From positions 1 through 35,170 of the forward strand of contig JAJTFC010000025.1 of NCBI GenBank assembly GCA_021298315.1: 35,170 bases of DNA, given 5' to 3'. The translations under genes were made by a program, and so were the position numbers. This stretch comes from Planctomycetaceae bacterium (GTDB taxonomy: Bacteria; Planctomycetota; Planctomycetia; Pirellulales; Pirellulaceae). The notes under the pieces are model-generated. The model searched no databases. It saw only the letters and a program-made list of their open reading frames with translations, and had not been told where the DNA came from. Shown piece after piece: positions 24,715 through 32,600 of this stretch (position 1 is its first letter; the number at the start of each line of letters is the position of its first letter).

Positions 24715-25038
24715 TCAGGTCGTTTGATCGCGATGTTCGGTGCGGACGACTTGAACTGAGTCGTACCAGCCAAGCAAACAGACCTCGGGGATATCGGCCC
24801 AATGGCTGTTGTCATCCCATAACGACTCGCCACAGTCCGGGCAGCATGGCGTTGCGCTGATTTTTCCTTGGGTGAATTTTTGCGTGAGGCTCGGATCGGT
24901 CCAAACCGTCTCGCACTCGTCGCAAAGGATGCAACCCGTGAGTCGACCTCGCCGACGGTCTTGGCAGACCCTTACGCGGCAGAGCCCATCGCCGCAAATC
25001 GGGCAGTGCTTGACGTAGATCAAAAAAGGTTGAGACAT
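24715..25038 (-). CDS. Small zinc-ribbon protein of unknown function
   Basis: A 107-residue protein from ATG 25038, 7 bp after the upstream gene's stop; an upstream in-frame start at 25131 would run inside that gene and was discarded. It contains three cysteine pairs: HCPICGDGLCRVR, GCILCDECETVW and CCPDCGESLW, consistent with two zinc ribbons. The C-terminal part (EVCLLGWYDSVQVVRTEHR) is not recognisable. It may be a metal-binding accessory protein; no catalytic motif is visible. Probably co-transcribed with the membrane-anchored protein upstream. Confidence 0.65.
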   Translation of the reverse strand: MSQPFLIYVKHCPICGDGLCRVRVCQDRRRGRLTGCILCDECETVWTDPSLTQKFTQGKISATPCCPDCGESLWDDNSHWADIPEVCLLGWYDSVQVVRTEHRDQTT

Positions 25039-25045
25039 CGCAGAG

Positions 25046-25801
25046 TCACTGAATAGGGAAAGCGGTGATGAGGTTTCGGTCTCGCACGACGAGCCGCATC
25101 TTCTTGAGTTTGGGATTTTTTCTGCGAGCACCTTCGGATCCCCCGAGATACCCGATCGCTTGATCGAAAGGAGCTTCGAAGATGGTCATCCCATCTTCGA
25201 CTCGGCTCTTGGTACCTTTGGCATGCCCGCGAGCACGTTTGTAAGCGTCATCGATTGCGACCAAGAATGCGGACATGTCCCCTTCGAATACTCCGTGAGA
25301 ACCGGGCCGATTGGGCTGATCCTCAAGGTGCTTTGCGATATGAGCCAGACGATGCCCTTCTTCGCTTCCGGGTGCGTAGATGAGTCCTGCGGGTGATTCA
25401 AAGCGATCGCGTCCGACCGATTTGAGGATTCGGAACTTGTAGTCCTCATCGGCTTGTTTGGTGCCAGCGGAGGATCGACTCGTGGGTGGTGACTTTGGCT
25501 CTGTTGTTTTAGAGTCCGTAGTCTTTGTGGCTGCCGGTTTAGGATCCGGTGACTTGGATTCGGCAGGTTTGGTCGATGCGTTGGAATTGGTTTTGTTGGG
25601 AAGCTTGGCATTCTTGGCCGGGGCTTCGTTGCCGGCCATGGCAGCGATGCTGGGCAAATTCCAACCGAACCACTGATTCAATCGTGGCTGGAGAAAGAAG
25701 TACAAGACGACGGCAACCAGCAGGCCGATGAGCCACTTGGCGGGTAATATCCGCAGAACGTTAGCGATCGCTTCGGTGTCGTTGCTGGAGCGGCGGGCCA
25801 T
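25046..25801 (-). CDS. Membrane-anchored protein with possible BECR/RNase-toxin-like C-terminal domain
   Basis: A 251-residue protein from ATG 25801. One membrane helix (about 21-38), then a Lys/Ser/Thr/Pro-rich linker (60-118), then a compact C-terminal domain (120-251) facing outward if the topology is N-in. That domain has EEGHRLAHIAKHLED (148-161), then SHGVFEGDMSAFLVAIDDAY, FDQAIGYLGG and the closing strand MRLVVRDRNLITAFPI (235-250). A GHxLxxHxxKH block followed by an ITAFP C-terminal strand is the layout of polymorphic-toxin RNase domains of the barnase-EndoU-colicin-RelE fold. The match is by eye and not certain. No immunity gene is adjacent; the partner gene encodes a zinc ribbon. 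Confidence 0.6.
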   Translation of the reverse strand: MARRSSNDTEAIANVLRILPAKWLIGLLVAVVLYFFLQPRLNQWFGWNLPSIAAMAGNEAPAKNAKLPNKTNSNASTKPAESKSPDPKPAATKTTDSKTTEPKSPPTSRSSAGTKQADEDYKFRILKSVGRDRFESPAGLIYAPGSEEGHRLAHIAKHLEDQPNRPGSHGVFEGDMSAFLVAIDDAYKRARGHAKGTKSRVEDGMTIFEAPFDQAIGYLGGSEGARRKNPKLKKMRLVVRDRNLITAFPIQ

Positions 25802-25923
25802 AGTCGATCGGATGATTCGGTGAATTGGGGGTTGCGAAGCGGTCCTTGGCAAGATGGAATGATAAACCAAGTTGGGATCCTTCGGAATGGAGCTTTTTCT
25901 AAGCTTTTTAGGGTGAGGGTTCA

Positions 25924-26601
25924 GTGGGATTCGAGGCGATCGATCAAATCAAAAGAATCTTGGCAGACCCAGAGAAATTCCGGGAGCGATGGCAGGGGAT
26001 CGTCTCGAGGCGGGCTTATCGAGGTAATCTGTTTGCGCCCAAGGTTTCTTATGGTCGGCATCGGGGTCCTGCGCCCAGGAGTTCTCATGCTGCAGCGGTG
26101 ATGATGGTCCTGTTGCCTCAGGGGAGTCGAGGGGGATTGGATGAGGATTGGTCGATTCCCCTGACGCTTCGGCCAGCGAGCATGTCCGATCATGCCGGAC
26201 AAATCTCGTTTCCAGGTGGCAGGTGCGAGCCGGGAGAGACGCCCCATCAGGCGGCCTGTCGCGAGTACACAGAGGAGCTCGGATGCACGAGCGATGGCGT
26301 CGAGATGGTTGGATCGATGCCGGAGCTGTATGTCTATGCGAGCCGACATCGGGTCGTACCAATGTTGGGTGTTGGAAGCACAATGCCTGCGATGAGTCCA
26401 AATGAGCAGGAGGTCGCCAAGCTGCTTTGGTTATCGCTCGAGCAGCTTATGATGTTGCGTCCTGAGTCGCGGACGATCCGTCGCAGTGCGATGCAAGTCG
26501 AGACGCTTGGATTTTGGCTCGATGGCCATTGGGTCTGGGGTGCCACGGCCATCATGCTTGGCGAGTTGAAAATTCGCCTGGAGCGAATCCATGGTCGATG
26601 A
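25924..26601 (+). CDS. Nudix hydrolase (CoA pyrophosphatase-like)
   Basis: A 225-residue Nudix enzyme. The Nudix box GRCEPGETPHQAACREYTEE (218-type G-x5-E-x7-REUxEE-G pattern) is intact, with the metal-binding Glu residues. Ahead of it, LTLRPASMSDHAGQISFPGG matches the LLTxR...HxGQISFPGG signature of the NudL/YeaB CoA diphosphatase subfamily. It would cleave CoA or acyl-CoA into 3',5'-ADP and phosphopantetheine; other nucleoside diphosphate substrates are possible. Start GTG 25924, preceded by purine-rich GGGTGAGGG. The stop codon lies within a perfect hairpin. It is divergent from the membrane-anchored gene, 122 bp apart. Confidence 0.92.
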   Translation: MGFEAIDQIKRILADPEKFRERWQGIVSRRAYRGNLFAPKVSYGRHRGPAPRSSHAAAVMMVLLPQGSRGGLDEDWSIPLTLRPASMSDHAGQISFPGGRCEPGETPHQAACREYTEELGCTSDGVEMVGSMPELYVYASRHRVVPMLGVGSTMPAMSPNEQEVAKLLWLSLEQLMMLRPESRTIRRSAMQVETLGFWLDGHWVWGATAIMLGELKIRLERIHGR

Positions 26602-26618
26602 TTTCTCCGAAATCATCG
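26596..26618 (+). terminator. Hairpin across the Nudix stop codon
   Basis: CGATGATTTC-TCC-GAAATCATCG, a perfect 10-bp stem with a 3-base loop, includes the TGA at 26599-26601. No T-run follows, so it may be a factor-dependent terminator or mRNA 3'-end stabiliser. The next 200 bases up to the hicA remnant hold no gene that I can support. Confidence 0.45.
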
Positions 26619-26831
26619 GATGGAAAATCATCGAGTAGAATTCGAGTGCCGACGAACTCAACGGAACCAGCGTTGATCACTCTCGCATTGACGGTCTGTG
26701 GCCCGGCGGTCCAGTATATCGGTAGCAAGCTCTCGGATGCTTTCTTGTTTACACCCAAGGAAACCTAGACTTATCAATCATCACGGGATACGATCCATGG
26801 TGGTTCCCAAATTCATTCAAAGGAAATTGAT

Positions 26832-27032
26832 TTGCCTCGTTAAATCCGGGAATTTATCTCTGTGCTGGAAGGTGCTGGTTTCGAGAACCGCGGAGGAAAA
26901 GGAAGCCACCGAAACTTCGTGCACCCCAATTCCAAAGTTATAATCACCATCTCAGGGAACCTTGGCGACGATGCAAAAAAATATCAGGAACGGGCAGTCA
27001 AGCAGGCTATCGGGGAGGTGGATTCAGAATGA
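26832..27032 (+). pseudogene. hicA: HicA-type mRNA interferase with in-frame stop at codon 4
   Basis: The frame from TTG 26832 (AAAGGA ribosome site 7 bases upstream) reads LPR-stop-IREFISVLEGAGFENRGGKGSHRN and continues to GDDAKKYQERAVKQAIGEVDSE. Close relatives begin MPRKIR, so the stop TAA at 26841-26843 looks like AAA (Lys) changed by one base. The double-stranded RNA-binding-like core and the catalytic His in GGKGSHRNF remain. Translation could only restart at GTG 26862, which drops helix 1. HicA cleaves mRNA in HicAB toxin-antitoxin systems. It overlaps hicB by ATGA, the native operon arrangement. Confidence 0.75.
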
Positions 27033-27298
27033 CTAAATCAGTACGGTACATCAAGATCGTTGAATGGTCGGATGAGGATCAATGCTACGTCGGACGCTGT
27101 CCCGGATTGATCCTGGGCGGTTGCCACGGAACCGATGAAAAAGAAGTCTTTGCTGAACTCTGTCAGATCGTCGAAGAAACCATACAACTCTACGATGCTG
27201 AGAACAAACCCCTCCCCCCAAAAACGTCCGGTGCGGATTGGGGTTCCTTGGTCAGCAACGCATCTTGTGCAGGGCAAAGCCCTCGGGATACTCTCTAG
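27029..27298 (+). pseudogene. hicB: HicB antitoxin, C-terminally truncated
   Basis: An 89-residue ORF. The N-terminal HicB domain is well preserved: MTKSVRYIKIVEWSDEDQCY, VGRCPGLILGGCHGTDEKEV, then FAELCQIVEETIQLYDAENK. After PLPPKTSG the sequence leaves the family and ends SCAGQSPRDTL. Family members normally continue with a DNA-binding ribbon-helix-helix or HTH domain of some 40-50 residues, absent here. It could still bind HicA but probably not its operator. A terminator-like hairpin overlaps the end. With hicA also broken, this is a decayed module. Confidence 0.72.
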
Positions 27299-27306
27299 GG
27301 CTTTTT
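27276..27306 (+). terminator. Terminator-like hairpin at the end of the hicB remnant
   Basis: AAAGCCCT (27276-27283) / AGGGCTTT (27297-27304) with a 13-base loop, followed by TTTTTGG. It spans the hicB stop and the stop of the minus-strand TPR fragment. The minus-strand side has only three T. Confidence 0.55.
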
Positions 27307-27480
27307 GGATTCCGTCGAGGAGAGTTCCAACAAGACGCGCTGCGTATCGGGATGGGTGATGCCGATGGCTTTCAACTTTTCAAAGTCGTCGATAATCAGC
27401 GAACCGAACGGCTCACCGTCGACCATTGTGGTCCAATACTTCCGATAGATTTCGATCGCTTCTTTGTAATTGCCTCGATA
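27295..27480 (-). pseudogene. TPR protein fragment (C-terminal end)
   Basis: The minus-strand frame from 27480 to the stop at 27295-27297 reads LYRGNYKEAIEIYRKYWTTM, then a segment with IIDDFEKLKAIGITHPDTQR and ends in SSTESKKP. The first part is a good tetratricopeptide repeat and the last resembles tails of planctomycete TPR proteins. A stop codon precedes it at 27481-27483, so it has no start and is a remnant. It is antisense to the N-terminus of the PIN ORF. Confidence 0.55.
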
Positions 27481-27941
27481 AAGTTATCAGCCATGCGACC
27501 GCTTGGCCGAGTAAAAACCCAGCCATCGCTGTTCTACAGCATCAAGCGAAACGGTGGCTCGAGTTCGAAGCACCGAAGTATCGGTTGGTGACGTCTCAGT
27601 TCGTGATTGATGAAGCATCGCGAGGTGATCCAGACGCTGCCAAGCGAAGGCTCCATGCGTTGGAAAATGTTGGCCTTTTGTTACCCGACCCGGAAATTGA
27701 AGCTATCGCTGACAAGATTGTCGTAGGGTGCATGATGCCACCTAAAGCCAAATTAGACGCTTTGCACGTAGCCTCTGCTGTACTTGCTGGTGTAGAATAT
27801 CTCTTAACGCAGAATTGCCGCCATATTGCCAACGCAACAGAACTTCCAAGACTCTATCGACTCTTAGACGATCTGCAACTGCCTCGGATTTTGGTTTGCA
27901 CTCCCGCTCAGTTTCTAGGAGACCCAGACGATGACATCTAA
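27426..27941 (+). CDS. PIN-domain (VapC-like) toxin with a replaced N-terminus
   Basis: A 171-residue ORF from TTG 27426. From about residue 20 it is a PIN-domain ribonuclease: VISHATAWPSKNPAIAVLQH, YRLVTSQFVIDEASRGDPDA, KLDALHVASAVLAGVEYLLT, QNCRHIANA. The acidic residues in DEASRGD and LDALHVA fit PIN metal ligands. Family members begin with about ten residues ending YLDTS, supplying the first catalytic Asp. Here that section coincides with the antisense TPR fragment, though it happens to read CLDKVIS, so an Asp (residue 18) is present by chance or by selection. It overlaps the small downstream ORF by 11 bp, a usual toxin-partner layout. Activity is doubtful. Confidence 0.65.
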   Translation: MWSNTSDRFRSLLCNCLDKVISHATAWPSKNPAIAVLQHQAKRWLEFEAPKYRLVTSQFVIDEASRGDPDAAKRRLHALENVGLLLPDPEIEAIADKIVVGCMMPPKAKLDALHVASAVLAGVEYLLTQNCRHIANATELPRLYRLLDDLQLPRILVCTPAQFLGDPDDDI

Positions 27942-28146
27942 CCCGATTTTGGATGAGATTCATGCAACGAGACAAAAGCTCTTAGCTGAACACAACGGCG
28001 ATTTGCATGCGTACGTGGAAGCTGCTCGGAAACGTGCACTTGAATCGGGGCGTCCCATCGTGCAACCGAAGCAACGAACCAAGCATTGCATCAAAGTCGC
28101 CGATCAGCCGCTTCCTGATGGCGGCTCTACCCCGGCGACTCGATGA
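27931..28146 (+). CDS. Small partner (antitoxin-like) protein of the PIN toxin
   Basis: A 71-residue hydrophilic protein starting MTSNPILDEIHATRQKLLAE, then YVEAARKRALESGRPIVQPK. Short proteins with the NPILDEIHATR(E/Q)KLL start commonly sit next to PIN genes in planctomycetes and cyanobacteria and are thought to be the antitoxin partner. It overlaps the PIN gene by 11 bp. The last 15-20 residues (VADQPLPDGGSTPATR) look unrelated to the first part and may be read from flanking sequence, so the natural stop could have been lost. No DNA-binding motif is visible. Confidence 0.6.
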   Translation: MTSNPILDEIHATRQKLLAEHNGDLHAYVEAARKRALESGRPIVQPKQRTKHCIKVADQPLPDGGSTPATR

Positions 28147-28179
28147 ATGTCGTCGTTCGGCACTCACTCGTCGACGCTC

Positions 28180-28296
28180 TGCGAGTGCCTCTTGGAATGA
28201 CTTTTGGAGCTCTGACTGCACGCGAATAACCTCGTGAGCGGTGGCTAAATCGTTGGGTAGTTTCTTGTCGTCTTGCATGCCGAGCATCATCATCAA
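28180..28296 (-). pseudogene. Possible IS66-type transposase N-terminal remnant
   Basis: The minus-strand frame reads GMQDDKKLPNDLATAHEVIR followed by QSELQKSFQEALAERRR. LPxDLxxxHxxI followed by a coiled-coil resembles the N-terminus of IS66 TnpC proteins. Nothing else of the element is visible and no terminal inverted repeats were found, so this is a weak call. Confidence 0.2.
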
Positions 28297-28461
28297 GCGA
28301 CGCTTGTTGATGGAGCGACATAGCGTTTGCGTTTACGCACCGATGACAAAGCGCCCACCGGGCCAGTCGCCGATAACGAGTAATAGAGATGGCTCTCAAA
28401 AGGGGCCAATGTAGTGAAAATCAAAAATCGACCTCTTCAAAGCGCCCATAAGTGGCCCCTT

Positions 28462-28689
28462 TTAAAGCGCCCACTGACACGCAACGCTGAACAGGACGTC
28501 GATGACTGCTTGAGCGGCTTTAATTGCTTTTTCAAATGCCTCCGATGATTCTTGCCAGCGTTGCGAATTGGCAAACGCACTTCCAACCCAAAAGCACGCG
28601 ATCCCAAGCTCGCGCGTGTGGGCAAGGTTCTCAGGCTCCTTGGTGCATAGCTCATCGAGGATTGTTCGAAGCTTAGAAAACATCGCCAA
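28462..28689 (-). pseudogene. TPR protein fragment (internal)
   Basis: The minus-strand frame reads LRTILDELCTKEPENLAHTR, then ELGIACFWVGSAFANSQRWQ and ESSEAFEKAIKAAQAV before a stop. KEPEN-x-A-x-TR-x-LGI...A..KAI is the spacing of TPRs in large planctomycete kinase and TPR proteins. There is no credible start. It lies upstream, in minus-strand order, of the other TPR fragment at 27295-27480. Confidence 0.45.
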
Positions 28690-28690
28690 A

Positions 28691-28817
28691 GAATATCAGG
28701 AAGCCTGAGTTCGTGGGGTGCCGTCGTTTGCTACCGATATGTCGACCCGATGGGCCTGAAAACCCAAGCAGCCATCAAGAGCCGTTAACAAGACCCAGGA
28801 ATATCAGCAAGCCTGAG
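28691..28817. repeat. Direct repeat pair GAATATCAGSAAGCCTGAG
   Basis: Copies at 28691-28709 and 28799-28817 are 19 bases long with one mismatch, 108 bp apart. They flank the first copy of the 40-base repeat. Confidence 0.7.
28715..28754. repeat. Dispersed repeat, copy A
   Basis: A 40-base sequence starting GGGGTGCCGTCG and ending CGACCCGATGGG. Copy B (28949-28986) matches it with four substitutions and a two-base gap. It contains a weak inverted repeat around GATATG. Confidence 0.7.
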
Positions 28818-28898
28818 CATCTATAAATCTACCCAAGGTGCCTGTAGGCTTATTCCCATAGCGGTCAACGAATTGGCTGTCGTTTGTACGGTCACTGC

Positions 28899-28918
28899 CC
28901 GACGCTCGCGCTCGTCGG
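28899..28918. repeat. GC-rich hairpin in the repeat zone
   Basis: CCGACG-CTCGCGCT-CGTCGG, a perfect 6-bp stem. It lies 31 bp before repeat copy B and resembles REP-like palindromes found between genes. Confidence 0.5.
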
Positions 28919-28948
28919 CTAACGGTGCGACAACTGCGCTCATCTGAT

Positions 28949-28986
28949 GGGGCCGTCGCTTGCTAGCGATATGGCGACTCGATGGG
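28949..28986. repeat. Dispersed repeat, copy B
   Basis: A 38-base counterpart of copy A, with internal GTCGC...GCGAC inverted repeat (TTGCTAGCGATATG between). Same orientation as copy A. Confidence 0.7.
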
Positions 28987-29109
28987 ACACAAACCGTCCA
29001 CGCGAATCTGCTAAGCTGCCTGTAATCGACCTTCGCTCTAATCGCTTCTGAATCTACCAAGCAGGAGGCGAGATTCCCCGCAGATCAGCCACAAAAGCAC
29101 TCTCTGTTT

Positions 29110-29118
29110 GTGCTATAA
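29110..29118 (+). promoter_or_regulatory. Extended -10 promoter of the RidA operon
   Basis: TGCTATAAT is a perfect TATAAT with an extended-10 TG, 41 bp upstream of the RidA ATG. The -35 region (about 29090) has no good match, which an extended -10 can tolerate. Confidence 0.6.
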
Positions 29119-29159
29119 TCCTTGGGTGTCTGTCCGATTACTCACCCTCCGACCCTCGC

Positions 29160-29615
29160 ATGGAATCCCTCCCGATGAGCCCTCAAGAAAAAGCCGAAGC
29201 ACTCGGCGTGAAATTCACCAAACAAGAACCAGGTTATCTGGCCATGGTCGTTCGCTCCGGTAACCTCCTGATCACCTCCGGACACGTCAGTGATACCAAA
29301 GGCAAACTCGGTGCCGGAATGACTGTCGATCAAGGCAAAGCCGCCGCGCGCGAATGCGCCGAAAAAATCCTTAACTCCATCTGGAACTTCCACGGCTCCC
29401 TCAACGGCCTTCGTGTCTTGAAACTCCTCGGTTGCGTCAACTCAACCCTCGAATTCCACGAACAACACCTCGTGATCAACGGTTGCAGCGATCTACTGCA
29501 CGAAATCTACGGCAAAACCACCGACGGTTTCCACGCCCGAAGCGCTCTGGGCTTTGCCCAAATCCCCACCGGATCGGCCGTCGAGGTCGAAGCGATCTTC
29601 GAAATCAAATCCTAA
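29160..29615 (+). CDS. RidA family protein (YjgF/YER057c/UK114)
   Basis: A 151-residue protein of the longer YjgF-like subfamily. Landmarks are LAMVVRSGNLLITSGHVSD, the DQGKAAARECAEKILNSI helix, KLLGCVNSTLEFHEQHLVIN and HARSALGFAQIPTGSAVEVE, ending in EAIFEIKS. The Arg in HARSALG matches the substrate-binding Arg of RidA enzymes, which hydrolyse reactive enamine/imine intermediates to ketoacids and ammonia. This subfamily's exact substrate is not known. ATG 29160 is the first start, and a second Met five codons later (29175, MSPQEKAEALG) is equally possible. Two bases separate it from the large cytochrome gene, so they share a transcript. Confidence 0.92.
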   Translation: MESLPMSPQEKAEALGVKFTKQEPGYLAMVVRSGNLLITSGHVSDTKGKLGAGMTVDQGKAAARECAEKILNSIWNFHGSLNGLRVLKLLGCVNSTLEFHEQHLVINGCSDLLHEIYGKTTDGFHARSALGFAQIPTGSAVEVEAIFEIKS

Positions 29616-29617
29616 GC

Positions 29618-32600
29618 ATGCGCCCAGTGCTTCGATCCCTGTGGCTAGCAATCCACCTTGCGATAGGCCTGTGCTCCTGCGCGTTTTTCGACTCTGTCGC
29701 GCAAGAACCCTCGCCCGAGCAACTCGACTTCTTCGAAAAAGAAATACGACCAACCCTCGCCCAACATTGCTTCCCATGCCACGGTCCAGACAAACAAAAA
29801 GCCGATCTTCGACTCGATAGCCTACCGGGTATCTTACAAGGTGGCCAAAGTGGCCCTGCCATCGTTCCTGGCGACTCGAAAAACAGCTTGATGGCCGCAG
29901 CCATCCGATACGAGTCGCTGCAAATGCCCCCTACGGGCAAGCTCCCCCAACACAAAATCAACGCGATCCTGCAGTGGATCGACACAAAAAACCCTGCACC
30001 AGCTGATTTCGCTAAATCCGATACTTCCGATCCAGGGAACTCCGATCACCCGGATGCCAAGCATCGCAAGTCCCCCGAAATCTCCCCACAAGACCGCGAC
30101 CATTGGGCCTTTAAGCCTATCACAAACCCGCCTCTTCCAGAAAGATCGCTTCCAGAAAGATCGAGCCATTCGAGCCCCCACCCCATCGATCAATGGATCG
30201 AGCATCGACTCGAAAAGGAGCTAATCGATCCGCTCCCAATTGCTCCAACCCAAATGCTGATTCGCCGAGTGTTCTACACACTTACCGGACTACCTCCCTC
30301 GTTCGATGAAATCAACACGTGGACTGCTCGCCTAGGGGATCCTGCCCAAGGTCGTATCGATCAGCAAGCTTACCAACAACTCATCGATGAATTGCTCGAT
30401 CGACCAGCTTACGCCGAACACTGGGCTCGCCACTGGCTCGATGTGGTGCGGTTTGCCCAAAGCAACGGCTACGAACGCGACGGCTACAAACCCCACGCCT
30501 GGAGATACCGCGATTATGTGATCGAAGCCTTTGCCCAAGACAAACCCTACGATCGTTTTATCCTCGAGCAACTCGCAGGCGATGAACTTCCCGACACAAA
30601 TCCCCAATCCAGAGTCGCCACGGGCTTTTTCCGACTCGGCGTTTGGGACGATGAACCCGACGACAAACGCCAAGCCGAATTCGATGATTTGGATGACTCG
30701 ATCGTCAGCATCGGCTCGGCATTCCTAGGTCTTTCGATCGGATGCGCACGATGCCACGAACACAAATTCGATCCGATCCCCCAAGAAGATTACTATCGAC
30801 TCTTGGCTTGTATCCGAAACGTCCAACGCTATGCCAACCCCGAAAACCATATCGATAATGCATCGAGCTTTCCTCTTGCAAGCAACGATGAAATCCGCAA
30901 CAAGACTGCGGAGTATCTGCAACGCAAATCGACCGATTCCCAGGGTGCCAGTCCGATGCCACCGGATCCCTCGCTGGGTATCCCATCATGGGCTCTTGCG
31001 GTTCGCGAAGCGCCCAATCCACCCCCCCAAACCCATTTGCTCGTGCGTGGCAATGCGAGCACTCCCGGAGTTGCAATCGAGCCGGGGTTCTTAAGTGTGC
31101 TCTCGCATAGTGCCGCTTCGTCGGATCCAAGCACTGCGTTCAAGGCCTCGGAGTCCCCGCTGAACGATCTGTTTCCAACAAGCGGACGCAGGCTCGCTTT
31201 GGCTCGATGGATCGCACACCCGGGCCACCCACTGACGGCTCGCGTTTTGGTGAATCGCCTTTGGCACTATCATTTTGGTCGAGGTATCGTTGCATCCACT
31301 GCCGACTTTGGAATCGCCGGATCCCCTCCGACCCATCCCGAACTCCTCGATCACCTAGCGAGTGTCCTTATCGAGAACCATTGGTCGATCAAACATCTAC
31401 ACCGCTATATCCTGACCTCGGAAGCTTATCAACGCTCCTCGCACTTGGACCTCCAAAATCCCTCGCATGCCCAAGCCAACACGAAGGATCCCGGCAACAG
31501 ACTTCTTTGGAGACAAAACCTTAGGCGTTTAGAAGCCGAAGCGATCCGCGATAGCATGCTCGCTGCAAGTGGTGAGCTCAACTTGCAAACGTTTGGACGT
31601 GAGATGTTCCCTAGGCTCAGCGCCGAAGTCCTCGCCGGTCAGAGCAAACCCGGTCGAGGCTGGGAGACAGCGAGCGCCAAAGACCAGCTTCGCCGAAGCA
31701 TCTATGCGATCGTCAAGCGGAGTGTAAGAGATCCATTGTTAGAGTCTTTCGATTATTCCAATACCACTTCGCCACTGACTGAACGCCCTGAAACCACCGT
31801 CGCACCTCAATCCTTGATGTTTCTCAACAGCCGATTCACCGCTCAAAGGGCGCAGGCCATGGCCAAGCGAGCCGAATCGCTCTCAACAACGCTCCAAGAG
31901 AAAATACAACTGGCCTATCGATGGAGCCTGCAACGCGATCCATCGATCGAGGAACTCCAGAAATCCTCAGCTTGGATCGAGCGCATATCCAAGGACTATT
32001 TACCATTGGCAGACCAAATCCACTTCCGTCCCGATGTCCCGGTTTCACTCTACTCGGGCTATCGACAGCAATTGGCACCCTCGGATTTTCTAATCGGTCC
32101 TGAGCACGGTTCGGGAGATCCGTGGGAGTATTTTCCTGGAGCTTGGGGTGGCGGTTATGAAGGGATCGATGTCGTCGAAAAAAGCTTTGGTCCGCACGCG
32201 ATTTTAAAAAGCCAAGAGTTTCACAATGGCCAATTGAGTGGCAGCATGCGAATCAGTCGCACAACCGAACTTGCGACGATCCTGCTAAGGGCCAAACCTG
32301 ATGGCAATCGATTCCAAGGGATCGCGGTTCGAATCGATCCAGCCAATGAATCGCTCGCTATCGAAAACCTCGATGGGGCGGCCAGAACCCAAGCTCGGGT
32401 GCATTGCAAAGTGCCGCTCGATCGCTGGTTCCCATTGCGATTTAGAGTCGAAGGAAACAAGGCTCAGGTTTGGATCGGCGAAGGCCAGCAAGCTCAAGCG
32501 ACGCTTGAACTGGATTTCATTGAAAGCGAAAATTCTACTGAAGCGAATTCCAAGGGTTCGTTAGGGATCGCCTGTTGGGGTGGAACTTTTTCGTTGGATA

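Larger units (their letters stand above)
28147..29109. other. Gene-poor stretch of remnants and repeats
   Basis: About 960 bp without a gene I can support as intact. It contains a possible IS66-type transposase scrap on the minus strand, a TPR fragment, two pairs of imperfect direct repeats and a GC-rich hairpin, each listed separately. It ends at the RidA promoter. Confidence 0.6.

Noticed and set aside
26552..26758. 68-codon minus-strand ORF after the Nudix gene
   Set aside because: Composition looks protein-like (VEFVGTRILLDDFPSDD) but it overlaps the Nudix 3' end, half of it is the hairpin palindrome, and I recognise no family.
28821..29060. 79-codon minus-strand ORF in the repeat zone
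   Set aside because: Spans repeat copy B and the hairpin; no family resemblance.
28147..29109. Complete insertion sequence
   Set aside because: No terminal inverted repeats, target duplications or full transposase; only a short IS66-like resemblance.
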